Assembly (NCBI GenBank): GCA_045592985.1
Contig: JAZNVU010000054.1
Location: forward strand, 1-45,941
Origin: UMGS172 sp045592985
Lineage (GTDB): Bacteria > Bacillota > Clostridia > Oscillospirales > Acutalibacteraceae
DNA: 45,941 nt
Reading direction: 5' to 3'
Each line of letters opens with the position of its first letter. The stretch's first letter is position 1. The translations under genes and the position numbers were made by a program. Of this stretch, positions 13,084-22,031 are shown one piece after another. The notes below the pieces were generated by a model, which was given only the letters and a program-made list of their open reading frames with translations, had not been told where the DNA came from and made no database searches.

Positions 13084-15069
13084 TTGAGTTATAACATTAT
13101 AAAATATGACCCATATTTAGCGCCCTACGAGACTGATATTGATTTAAGGATGAAGTTGTATTCAATCAAGCGAAAAGAACTTCTTGGTGAAAACGGAACA
13201 TGGGACGGTTTTGCTGACGGATACAAATATTTTGGCATTAATCAAACAAGCGACGGTTGGGTCTACCGTGAATGGGCTCCCGCCGCCGAGGATATGTATT
13301 TTACCGGGGACTTTAATAACTGGGATATATATGCCAACAAAATGAACAAACTTCCCGATGGCGTTTTTGAAATACATCTTCCAAAAGATGCCTTGCGGGT
13401 TGGTCAAAAAATTCAGGCAATAGTTATCCATAACGGTGAAACTTTACGCAGAGTGCCTACCTATGCTACAAGAGTTGTTCAAGACCCTGTGACGTATTTA
13501 TGGTGCGCCGAGGTTGACGACGTATTATTTGATGGTTTTAATTGGACTGATGACGGTTTTAAACCTGCAACCACACCTTTTATTTACGAATGTCATATCG
13601 GTATGGCAACCGAAGATTACAAAGTGGGTAGTTATAACGAGTTTACTCAAAACATACTACCTAAGGTGAAGCAACTCGGTTACAACACCATTCAGATAAT
13701 GGCTGTTATGGAGCATCCGTATTACGGCTCGTTCGGATATCAGGTTTCTAATTTTTATGCCGCTTCATCGCGATACGGATACGCAAAAGAACTCAAAAAT
13801 CTCATAAATACAGCCCATAGCATGGGTATTACTGTATTGCTTGATGTTGTACATTCGCATGCGGTTAAAAACACCGGTGAGGGTCTTAATCTGTTTGACG
13901 GCACTGAGTATCAATTCTTCCATGAAGGTGCAAAAGGTAACCACATCGCATGGGATACAAAACTTTTCAATTACGGCAAAAACGAGGTCTTGCATTTTCT
14001 TTTGTCTAACCTTAAATTTTGGATGGAGACCTATCATTTTGACGGTTTCCGTTTTGACGGCGTCACCTCTATGCTTTATCACGACCACGGTTTAGGCAGT
14101 GCATTTAGCAATTACGATATGTATTTTTCAATGAACACCGATACCGAGGCTGTTACCTATCTTCAACTTGCCAACGAACTTATCCATACTATAAATCCAA
14201 AGGCGGTTACTATTGCTGAAGATATGTCGGGAATGCCGGGTATGTGCCTTAAAATAAAAGACGGCGGAATAGGTTTTGATTACCGCCTTTCGATGGGCAT
14301 GCCCGATTTGTGGATAAAGTATATCAAGGAATATAAAGACGAAGACTGGGACATGCAGAAACTTTGGTATGAACTCGGTTGCCGTCGTCCTAATGAAAAA
14401 AACATCGGTTATGCCGAATCTCATGACCAGGCATTGGTGGGTGATAAAACCATAATGTTCCGCTTGTGCGATGCCGAGATGTACACGTCTATGAACAAGG
14501 CTTCACAAAGTATGATTATTGACCGCGGTGTTGCTCTGCATAAAATGATAAGGCTTATTACAGCATCGTTAGCAGGTGAGGGATACCTTAATTTTATGGG
14601 AAACGAGTTTGGGCATCCTGAGTGGATAGATTTTCCGCGTGAGGGCAACGGATGGAGTTACCATTATTGCCGACGTCAATGGAGCCTTGCCAAAAACGAT
14701 TTGTTAAGGTATGAAGGACTTAATATTTTCGACCGAGATATGGTTCATTTGCTAAAAAGGGAACGTGTTTTGTCTAAACCGTCGGTTAATCTTTGGGTAC
14801 ACGACGGTGATAAGGTTATAGCATATGCCAAAGGTAAAAACGTATTTATTTTCAACTTCCACCACGAAAAATCGTTTGAAGGATATTTTATTCCGGTGCC
14901 GGAAGAAGGGGAGTACGCAGTAACTCTTTCGACCGACAACAGTGTTTACGGCGGTTTTGACCGAATTGATACTCTTTACAGGTACAAAACCGAACAACTT
15001 CCCGATGGCAGGGTTGGTTTTAAATGCTATCTGCCTTCGAGAACAGCGGTTGTTTTAAAAAAAATATAA
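13084..15069 (+). CDS. glgB: 1,4-alpha-glucan branching enzyme, GH13_8 type
   Basis: 661 residues. It transfers alpha-1,4 chains to alpha-1,6 positions in glycogen. An N-terminal CBM48-like domain (about 50-160, VYREWAPAAEDMYFTGDFNN) is followed by the GH13 barrel: DVVHSH, the nucleophile Asp in FDGFRFDGVTSML, the acid/base Glu in TIAEDMSGMPG and the third Asp in YAESHDQAL. The arrangement is that of the eukaryote-like subfamily GH13_8, not the usual bacterial GH13_9. Translation starts at TTG 13084 behind GAGGTGG. No other glycogen gene is nearby. It is flanked by its own promoter and terminator. Confidence 0.92.
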   Translation: MSYNIIKYDPYLAPYETDIDLRMKLYSIKRKELLGENGTWDGFADGYKYFGINQTSDGWVYREWAPAAEDMYFTGDFNNWDIYANKMNKLPDGVFEIHLPKDALRVGQKIQAIVIHNGETLRRVPTYATRVVQDPVTYLWCAEVDDVLFDGFNWTDDGFKPATTPFIYECHIGMATEDYKVGSYNEFTQNILPKVKQLGYNTIQIMAVMEHPYYGSFGYQVSNFYAASSRYGYAKELKNLINTAHSMGITVLLDVVHSHAVKNTGEGLNLFDGTEYQFFHEGAKGNHIAWDTKLFNYGKNEVLHFLLSNLKFWMETYHFDGFRFDGVTSMLYHDHGLGSAFSNYDMYFSMNTDTEAVTYLQLANELIHTINPKAVTIAEDMSGMPGMCLKIKDGGIGFDYRLSMGMPDLWIKYIKEYKDEDWDMQKLWYELGCRRPNEKNIGYAESHDQALVGDKTIMFRLCDAEMYTSMNKASQSMIIDRGVALHKMIRLITASLAGEGYLNFMGNEFGHPEWIDFPREGNGWSYHYCRRQWSLAKNDLLRYEGLNIFDRDMVHLLKRERVLSKPSVNLWVHDGDKVIAYAKGKNVFIFNFHHEKSFEGYFIPVPEEGEYAVTLSTDNSVYGGFDRIDTLYRYKTEQLPDGRVGFKCYLPSRTAVVLKKI

Positions 15070-15104
15070 AAAAGTGGACGAACTAAATGTTCGTCCACTT
15101 TTTT
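15068..15104. terminator. Bidirectional terminator between converging genes
   Basis: A perfect 16-bp stem (15068-15083 with 15089-15104) with A and T runs. It ends 2 bp before the GH20-like gene stop. Confidence 0.9.
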
Positions 15105-15105
15105 G

Positions 15106-16734
15106 TTATCTGTCAAGTATGTCCTTATCGACAATATAATTTAAGAGATACTGGAATGCAGGCAAGGGAATACGTGAGAATTTTCCGTTGTTTACATATT
15201 CCTCAAGTAATGTTGTAAACTCGTTGATTAAACTTAAGATGTAATCAAGTCTTACAAGGTCGGTAGCAGTGTGACCGGTGCAGTCGATAAGACGTGCCAT
15301 ATCTACTTTATATACCTTTATAAGTTCGCTTGCTGATTTAAAACCGTCAACAAACTTCAAAACAAGTTCTTTGGCTTCATTAGGACTAGAGAATTGTTTT
15401 TCAGCTGCAGGAGTATAATACTTACCGCAATCGGCGGCAGCCTTGTGAAGTGCAAAGGATGCTCGCATAAGACTGATGATTGAGGTCATCGAGATAAAGC
15501 AACGCTCTTCAAAAGCTCCCTCGGGAGTCCAGGTTTTAAGCAAAGCATCGCATTTGTCAATAGCTTTGTTTATAACGTCGTAATCAATAAAGCTTTCGAC
15601 TGCAGTGTTAACCAAAACGTTTTTGAATTCGTTCGGGATGAATAAAAATCTTCTTAACGGTGAGCATTGCATAATAGAGGCTTTTCCTTTGGCTTTGGCA
15701 ATCCAATCAATAACAGGCTGGTGAATTTCGTTTTGGATTGTGCGGGTAATCTCGGTGTAAGGAGTAACCTTTCCAAATATAGCGCGCTCAATCTTTTCGT
15801 TGTTTTGTTCTTGGTTTTTAAGGTCGCCCGTCATGAAAAGACCAGCTCTTGCTAAAGCACTCCACTGACCCCAAAGGTCACGGCCCTGGGATGCTTCCCA
15901 ATGGGTGATAAGTGCGTTACGCTCTTTGTAAGTCTCACATTCAACACCATCGTTAAGGAATGCTTCAATTTCATCAGTAGCAACAGGAATGTTGTCGCCT
16001 TTTGCCCAAACACTGGAAAATTGATGGTTTACAAATCCTATCCAGGAGTTTTCACAAGGGCAAACAAAAATGTTTTTAAAGCCTTGTTCAACGAAAAATT
16101 CAATACTTGTTTTGCGGTGTGCATAATAGAACCAATCGAAGATTTCAACCTCGCGGCTGAAGGGTTCACAAAGCTCGTTGTGTGTCCAAAGCATATCGTC
16201 CCAAATACCGGGCTTAACACCCTCTGCCAAAAGGTTATCACAAAGTTTGGCAAGGAATTTGGCATAAACGGGTTTGTTTTCGTCGGTTAATTTAACCTCG
16301 TCACCGCCGATGTGTATGTATTTAAGGTCGAAAGCATCAAGATATTCGTGGATTATATTCATTGCAAATTCTTCTGCTTCGGGGGTTTGGAAAGCAACGT
16401 CATAAGTGGTGGCTTCAGGGGAGATTCTTAAATGTTTAAAACGTTCCTGCCTTAAAAAATGCTCCATATGGCCTACTACGTTGGTCATAGGGAAGAGGAA
16501 AATGCCGCGTTTTTCACATTCGGCCTTTGCCCACTTAGCATCGTCATAGGTCATAACGCCTTCACGCAAAACACCGTCAAAACACTTAAAGTCAAAAGCA
16601 CCTTCAAGATAAAGACCTATACCGTTGTATCCCAAATCTTTTAATTTGTCGGCAACCAGCAAAAATTCATCTCGGTTAAAATTTCTGAGTCTTGCATAGT
16701 CCCACATAAACCATCTTTTTTCATAATTTGCCAT
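15106..16734 (-). CDS. Cytoplasmic GH20 beta-N-acetylhexosaminidase-like protein
   Basis: 542 residues. The first 340 form a GH20-type barrel, with the catalytic Asp-Glu pair in YIHIGGDEV (about residues 138-146) and aromatic substrate-pocket segments such as EIFDWFYY. The last 200 residues are helical and unassigned. There is no signal peptide, so substrates must be imported sugars or wall fragments; removal of terminal N-acetylhexosamine is the family's usual reaction. TAGGAGGAG gives a very strong ribosome binding site. It is a single gene, convergent with glgB and divergent from the dockerin operon. Confidence 0.8.
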   Translation of the reverse strand: MANYEKRWFMWDYARLRNFNRDEFLLVADKLKDLGYNGIGLYLEGAFDFKCFDGVLREGVMTYDDAKWAKAECEKRGIFLFPMTNVVGHMEHFLRQERFKHLRISPEATTYDVAFQTPEAEEFAMNIIHEYLDAFDLKYIHIGGDEVKLTDENKPVYAKFLAKLCDNLLAEGVKPGIWDDMLWTHNELCEPFSREVEIFDWFYYAHRKTSIEFFVEQGFKNIFVCPCENSWIGFVNHQFSSVWAKGDNIPVATDEIEAFLNDGVECETYKERNALITHWEASQGRDLWGQWSALARAGLFMTGDLKNQEQNNEKIERAIFGKVTPYTEITRTIQNEIHQPVIDWIAKAKGKASIMQCSPLRRFLFIPNEFKNVLVNTAVESFIDYDVINKAIDKCDALLKTWTPEGAFEERCFISMTSIISLMRASFALHKAAADCGKYYTPAAEKQFSSPNEAKELVLKFVDGFKSASELIKVYKVDMARLIDCTGHTATDLVRLDYILSLINEFTTLLEEYVNNGKFSRIPLPAFQYLLNYIVDKDILDR

Positions 16735-16884
16735 AAAATACTCCTCCTAAATGTCTTTTTAACCTGATTTTACACTATATACTTTCTTTTTTCAATATTA
16801 ATATCATACTATTTTTTAAAAATTTGAACAAAAACTCTATTTTTATGTGTAAATTTTTTTGTTGATAAAAACAGGGGAATAATC

Positions 16885-16913
16885 TTGACATAAATACATT
16901 TTAGCTTTATAAT
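16885..16913 (+). promoter_or_regulatory. Consensus sigma-A promoter of the dockerin-cohesin operon
   Basis: TTGACA (16885-16890), a 17-nt spacer and TATAAT (16908-16913), a full match to consensus. Transcription should start near 16920, leaving an 80-nt leader. It lies in a 264-bp AT-rich gap with no other gene. Confidence 0.85.
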
Positions 16914-16998
16914 TATAGTGAATTTATTCCATTTTCGTTCACTTTTTTTGAAATATTATGTGACGTGTTGCTTTGAGTATAAAGAGGATGATCAAGAT

Positions 16999-19900
16999 AT
17001 GAGAATTTTTAAAATGTTTTTGGCTGTTGCTTTGTCGGTTATGTTGGTTGTGACAATGTTGCCGTTTGGAGTTTTCGCAACCGAGACCGAACAGGAAGAA
17101 GTAACGGTTACCGATATAACTTTTGATGATATTACACGCTATTATGGTGATTGCGACGGTATTAACTTAGATGAAGAAGGCAACGCTTTGTATGTCTTTG
17201 ATTATATGCCTCGTAATTTTACAATACATTTTTCGGACGAAACCACCTTCACTCCCGAGTATTATAATCAAGTTGAAGAGGTTTACGGTGAGGGTTTAAA
17301 CCTTTCCTACGAACAAAATACTTTTGATACTTTGCCTGAGGTAGGTGAGGTAATTGATGCAACGGTTGAGTTTAAAGGTTTTGAAAAAGCGTATACGATT
17401 ACAATTGTTGAATCACCTGTTGAAAGTATTATTGTTGAGGACCTTGAGATAGTCGAAAATACACATGGGCTTTTAAACGAAGATACTGGTGAGTATGTTT
17501 ATGAACTTTTGTGGCAGGATTCCCCACAGTATACTGTTACGTTAAAGGACGGTACCATACTCAACAGCAACTCTGACGGTGAAGTGGAAATCAACGGTGA
17601 GAAGTTTGACCTTGATACAAATATATTGGAATTGCAATATGCCGAGGATTTTGCAGCAGGAAATGTTTACGAAATCACTGCTAATTTCCTTGGTGCAGCC
17701 GATAGTTTTAATCTTACCATCAACGAGACTGCCGTTCAAAGCATTGTTATAAATGACATTGAGACGTATGAGAATTATGAAGGCATTTTTTCAGACGGTG
17801 TGTTCTATTACTCACCGGATGTCGAGTTTACTGTTACGATGAATGACGGAAGAACTTTTGAAAGCGAAAACGGTTCTGTTGAAATAGATGCTCAGACGGT
17901 CACGCTCGAATGTGACTGGTTGTCGTATCAACAGTCGGAACCTTGGACTGTAGGCAATACCTACACCGTAACAGGCAGTGTTTTGGGTGTTTTTGATGAG
18001 TTTACTGTTACCGTTGTTGAAAGTTTTGTTGAAAGCATTTCGGTTGAAGATATCAGCGTTGTTGAAAATATTGACGGTGAATTTAATAATGAGTTGGGAT
18101 ACTTTGAATATTCGGTCTTTTCACCAATAACAATTTTACTTAAGGACGGAAGAAACTTTACGACCGATTATTTTGGCCATGAAATAGACGGTGTCACTTA
18201 CTATGCTACTCATGACGGAGAATTGCAGCAAGAAAACCAAGAATGGATTGCAGGTAACACCTACACCGTTACGATAGGTTTTATCGGTGTTTACACAACG
18301 TTTAACGTAACGGTTCTGGAAAACCCGATTGACCGAGTTGTAATTGAGCCTTTGGAAATAGAGGAACTTACCAACGGCTCGTATGTAGAGGGTCTTGGGT
18401 TTGTTTATAACAGAATCTACCCGCAATTTACCGTTTTCATGAAAGATGGCAGAACATTCCAAAATACCGACGGCGAAAGAAGTATTGAGATTGACGGTAA
18501 GGAATACAACCTTGACATAGAATGGGATGTTCAGAATGATCAACTGTGGACAGTCGGCAACACATACGAAGTGGCCGCTTCGCTTGGTGGTGTCACCACA
18601 GTTTTCGAAATTACTATAACCGAAAGCAGTATTGAAAGTATCGTTATAGAAGATATTGAAATTATTGAAAACGACCTCGACTATATGTTTTACAGCGAGG
18701 CTATCGGTTATAATGTCTATACTTATGAGAACAATTTGAGTATAACCGTGAACTTTAAGGACGGTACGGTTGCCGAAGGTGTTGGCGAGGTTGAGATAAA
18801 CGGCGAAATTATAAGGATTGAAAACTGCCATGATTCTCAATTTGAAGAGGCCTGGAGCGCAGGTAACATTTATGATGTTACGGCAAGTATTTTAGGCAGG
18901 AATATTGAGTTTAAGGTTTCGATAGTTACTACACCGGTAGAAAATGTTGAAATTTCAGATATTGAGATTATCGCGAATACAAACGGCAGATTTGATGAAG
19001 AAGCCGATGCTTATTATTACAATAGGCTTTTACCGATGTTTACCGTTACACTTGCTGACGGTCAGACTTTTGAAGGTTCCAACGGAGAAGTTTCAATAGA
19101 CGGTGTAGTTCATTATTTTCATTCCGATGATACCGTTCTTCAGGAAAACGAACCCTGGACTGTGGGTAACACTTATACCGTTACGGTGAGTGTTATGGGA
19201 TTTGAAACAACTTATAATGTTTCAATTGTTGAAGACCCTGTGCAATCCATAGTAATTGACGATGTTTTCGTTATTGAAAATACTCACGGTTATTTAAGTG
19301 AAGAATTAGGCTATTATGTTTATAATGACTTTGATTATAAACTTACCGTTACCTTCTCAGACGAAAGCACCCAAGAGTATATTTTTAACACCAAGACCTC
19401 TGTAATCGAAATAGGCGCACAGACATACCGTGTCGTAATGCAAACTTCGAATGAAGATGAATGGACTGTAGACGGCATATACGATGTGGCGGTTTCGGTT
19501 TATAATATTAATTCAGAAATCGAAAATGCAGTTATTTGCAACTTTAATATTTCGGTTGTCGCGATGCCTGAGTTGACATTTGATATCGATGATGTAGAGA
19601 TAGTTGAAAACACTTGTGGAGAGTATTCCGAAGAACAGGGATACTTCCTTTATTACGGATTCCAATTTACTTATAGAGTTACTTTAAGTGACGGTACTGT
19701 TTTGACAAGTGATGATGATCGTGCAGTTGAAATCTACGGTCAAAAGTACTATACTGAAGGCGATATCACTTCACAACTTGATTCACCGTGGACTGTCGGT
19801 AATACTTATCCAATAGAGGTAACATTCCTTTCCGAGGTTGACACATTAAATATTTCTATAATTGAAGATCCAACCCCAGATCCTGAACCTGAGTTGATTA

Positions 19901-20094
19901 TAGGAGATATAGATGGTGACGGCGAGATAACCGACTGGGATGAGGTTATTTTAGCACGATACCTGGCAGGTTGGGATGTCGAGATTCCTGACCTTACAAC
20001 TTGCGACATCGATGGTGACGGCGAGGTAACCGACTGGGATGAGGTTATTTTAGCGAGATATCTTGCCGGTTGGGATGTCGAAATAGCAGGATAA
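16999..20094 (+). CDS. Secreted nine-repeat protein with C-terminal type I dockerin
   Basis: 1031 residues. A signal peptide (MRIFKMFLAVALSVMLVVTM...VFA) precedes nine tandem beta-rich repeats of about 100 residues, starting near residues 30, 139, 244, 342, 442, 543, 645, 746 and 856. Each follows the pattern PVxSIxIxDIEIxENTxG, VTLxDGxxF, VEIDG, EPWTVGNTYTVT and a closing VxIVE strand. They look like Ig-like modules of no family I can name. A Pro-rich linker (about 956-965) leads to a dockerin with two calcium loops, DIDGDGEITDWDE and DIDGDGEVTDWDE. No catalytic domain is visible. The start at 16999 follows AAAGAGG. The cohesin gene begins 12 bp after the stop. Confidence 0.85.
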   Translation: MRIFKMFLAVALSVMLVVTMLPFGVFATETEQEEVTVTDITFDDITRYYGDCDGINLDEEGNALYVFDYMPRNFTIHFSDETTFTPEYYNQVEEVYGEGLNLSYEQNTFDTLPEVGEVIDATVEFKGFEKAYTITIVESPVESIIVEDLEIVENTHGLLNEDTGEYVYELLWQDSPQYTVTLKDGTILNSNSDGEVEINGEKFDLDTNILELQYAEDFAAGNVYEITANFLGAADSFNLTINETAVQSIVINDIETYENYEGIFSDGVFYYSPDVEFTVTMNDGRTFESENGSVEIDAQTVTLECDWLSYQQSEPWTVGNTYTVTGSVLGVFDEFTVTVVESFVESISVEDISVVENIDGEFNNELGYFEYSVFSPITILLKDGRNFTTDYFGHEIDGVTYYATHDGELQQENQEWIAGNTYTVTIGFIGVYTTFNVTVLENPIDRVVIEPLEIEELTNGSYVEGLGFVYNRIYPQFTVFMKDGRTFQNTDGERSIEIDGKEYNLDIEWDVQNDQLWTVGNTYEVAASLGGVTTVFEITITESSIESIVIEDIEIIENDLDYMFYSEAIGYNVYTYENNLSITVNFKDGTVAEGVGEVEINGEIIRIENCHDSQFEEAWSAGNIYDVTASILGRNIEFKVSIVTTPVENVEISDIEIIANTNGRFDEEADAYYYNRLLPMFTVTLADGQTFEGSNGEVSIDGVVHYFHSDDTVLQENEPWTVGNTYTVTVSVMGFETTYNVSIVEDPVQSIVIDDVFVIENTHGYLSEELGYYVYNDFDYKLTVTFSDESTQEYIFNTKTSVIEIGAQTYRVVMQTSNEDEWTVDGIYDVAVSVYNINSEIENAVICNFNISVVAMPELTFDIDDVEIVENTCGEYSEEQGYFLYYGFQFTYRVTLSDGTVLTSDDDRAVEIYGQKYYTEGDITSQLDSPWTVGNTYPIEVTFLSEVDTLNISIIEDPTPDPEPELIIGDIDGDGEITDWDEVILARYLAGWDVEIPDLTTCDIDGDGEVTDWDEVILARYLAGWDVEIAG

Positions 20095-20106
20095 AGGAGA
20101 GTAACA

Positions 20107-21780
20107 ATGAAAAAAGTTTTATCATTTATTATTACTTTAATATTACTTTGTGCTTTGCTTACGGTTCCGGTTGAGGCTGTAGGTAGCGGAACTTTGTCTT
20201 TGAGTGATGCTGAAGGCGGCAAGGGTGATACTGTGACAGTCAATGTCAGAATCACCGATAACCCGGGTCTTATTACGTTGAGATTTACAATTTCATGGTC
20301 CGACGGTCTTGAACTGACGGCAGTTTCGGATGCGGGTCTGTTAAACGGATGGACGACACCGTCACCTACTATTTCTTCTCCTTATACACTTCGTTGGAGT
20401 GATTCTTTATCAACTTCAGACAATACTGCAACAGGCAAAATTGCTACATTGACATTTAAAATAAAAGATGACGCACAATTAGGTGACGAAAGGGTTTCTT
20501 TAAGTTTTAGAGAATCTCGTAATGTAAACGGTGGCAATAACACATTTAGCGGTGTATCTGCTAAGATTAGTGTTGTTTGTAAAGAACATTCTTTCGGCGA
20601 TTATACGAAAAAAGATAATAGTGACCACTCTCGCACCTGTAGCATTTGCGGTTTTGTTGAGTCAAGAAGTCATGCATGGGATAACGGTACCGTAATAACA
20701 GAAGCTACATGCAAGGATAAAGGCAGTAAACAGGTCACATGTGCTGTTTGTGGTGCCACCAAGGTGGTAGATATAGAGAAACTTAAAAATCACACTTATG
20801 GTGATTGGGAACGTACCAAGGAACCTACATGTACCCAAAAAGGTGAACAGAAAAGAGAATGTTCTGTATGCAATAAAGTCGAGACCAAATCAATTGCGGC
20901 TTTAGGACATAATATCGAGAACGCAACCGTTACCAAAAATCCAACTTGTAGTAAAGCAGGTACTCAAACCGGATTATGTACCCGATGCAATAAACAGGTT
21001 ACTGTTTCTATTCCTGCAATTAACCATTCATTTGGTGAATGGAGTGTGAAAAAAGCGGCATCTTGTACCGAAACCGGTATTAAGGAAAGAAAGTGTTATA
21101 CTTGTTCCAAAACTGAGCAGGAAACAGTAGAAAAAATGGCACATTCTTTTGACGAATACACATTGATTAAAGAACCTACCATTAGTTCTACCGGCCTTAA
21201 AGAAGCCAAGTGCGTATATTGTGACCATATTTCTAAAGAAATTATGCCATGCGCTGTATTTGACCAGGATACTAATACTGTATTTGAGGCTGCCGAAGGT
21301 GTATTTGCAGAGGGTACAGAGATTAAAATATCGGAACTTACAAAAGGAACTTCAGAATACAGTACCGCCAAAATTGCATTGTCGGGCATCTCCAGCCAGT
21401 ACAGACTTTTCAGTATAAAAGCATATTTGGAGGGCGCAGAAATTCAACCAAACGGTGAAGTCACTGTACATTTTGATATCCCTAATGCGTACGGTGAGAA
21501 TGTTGCTGTTTATCACATTTCAAACGATGGTCAACAAGAAAAGCTTGAATCGGTTATAAGTGAAGACGGAAAAACGGTATCAGTAACACTTTCACATTTT
21601 AGTGTGTTTGCAATATGTAACACTGCTGCTAAAGTACAGAAGAGCTATTTTGATGAAGGTGACACCGATGACGGAAATACCGTTGCTGTTGTTATTTTTA
21701 TTATCGCAATAGTTTTGATACTTGGCGGAATTGTTGCATTCCTTTTCTTCAAAAGAGGAAGAGTTTCATACATGGATTAA
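20107..21780 (+). CDS. Membrane-anchored cohesin protein with Cys-rich repeats
   Basis: 557 residues. A signal peptide (1-24) leads to a cohesin domain (about 26-155: GKGDTVTVNVRITDNPGL, LRFTISWSDGLEL, GKIATLTFKI). Next are about five Cys-rich repeats of roughly 40 residues (158-380), each with one upstream Cys, a CxxC pair (CSIC, CAVC, CSVC, CTRC, CYTC, CVYC) and HSFG/HTYG-like boundaries. A beta-rich domain (about 381-505) follows, then a transmembrane helix (about 525-548, VVIFIIAIVLILGGIVAFLF) with a basic tail KRGR. The cohesin would face outward and hold dockerin proteins. AAAGGAGAG precedes the ATG. Co-transcription with the dockerin gene strongly suggests they are partners. Confidence 0.82.
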   Translation: MKKVLSFIITLILLCALLTVPVEAVGSGTLSLSDAEGGKGDTVTVNVRITDNPGLITLRFTISWSDGLELTAVSDAGLLNGWTTPSPTISSPYTLRWSDSLSTSDNTATGKIATLTFKIKDDAQLGDERVSLSFRESRNVNGGNNTFSGVSAKISVVCKEHSFGDYTKKDNSDHSRTCSICGFVESRSHAWDNGTVITEATCKDKGSKQVTCAVCGATKVVDIEKLKNHTYGDWERTKEPTCTQKGEQKRECSVCNKVETKSIAALGHNIENATVTKNPTCSKAGTQTGLCTRCNKQVTVSIPAINHSFGEWSVKKAASCTETGIKERKCYTCSKTEQETVEKMAHSFDEYTLIKEPTISSTGLKEAKCVYCDHISKEIMPCAVFDQDTNTVFEAAEGVFAEGTEIKISELTKGTSEYSTAKIALSGISSQYRLFSIKAYLEGAEIQPNGEVTVHFDIPNAYGENVAVYHISNDGQQEKLESVISEDGKTVSVTLSHFSVFAICNTAAKVQKSYFDEGDTDDGNTVAVVIFIIAIVLILGGIVAFLFFKRGRVSYMD

Positions 21781-21794
21781 TATAGTGTTAAAGG

Positions 21795-21838
21795 AAAAGT
21801 CCACACGAACGTAATGTTTCGTTCATGTGGACTTTTTT
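21795..21838 (+). terminator. Terminator of the dockerin-cohesin operon
   Basis: AAAAGTCCACA pairs with TGTGGACTTTTTT, with a further GAACG/CGTTC pairing inside, followed by TTTTTTA. It overlaps the end of the minus-strand araC remnant. Confidence 0.8.
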
Positions 21839-22031
21839 ATATTTTATAAACAATATTTGCTTTAGAATACTCAGTAGGGGTTATTCCTATTTTGCCCTTA
21901 AAAGTGCGACAAAAATGATACACGCTTGAAAAACCGCATTTTTCCGATATCTCGGTAATAGACAGTACAGAATCACAAAGCAACTGCTTGGCTTTTCCAA
22001 GCCTAATATTAAGTATGTGCTGTCTTGGTGC
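21837..22031 (-). pseudogene. AraC-family regulator remnant (C-terminal HTH only)
   Basis: About 64 codons encode the second half of an AraC/XylS DNA-binding domain: PRQHILNIRLGKAKQLL, SITEISEKCGFSSVYHFCR and FKGKIGITPTEYSK. Similarity begins at PRQ (22026-22028) and the frame hits a stop at 22038-22040. The first HTH and the whole sensor domain are missing. Right where similarity ends, coding for a dehydroquinase begins on the other strand. The true stop is TAA at 21837-21839, inside the operon terminator. It is a clear relic of a deletion. Confidence 0.75.

Noticed and set aside
15901..16290. Plus-strand open frame opposite the GH20-like gene
   Set aside because: Antisense shadow of a conserved barrel domain including segments around the catalytic region.
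18136..18840. 234-codon minus-strand open frame opposite the repeat protein
   Set aside because: It mirrors the repetitive codon pattern of the dockerin protein and lacks a start signal.
16999..21780. Full cellulosome locus
   Set aside because: Only one cohesin and one dockerin protein occur, with no scaffold of multiple cohesins and no dockerin-bearing glycoside hydrolase; the nearby GH13 and GH20 enzymes lack signal peptides and dockerins.
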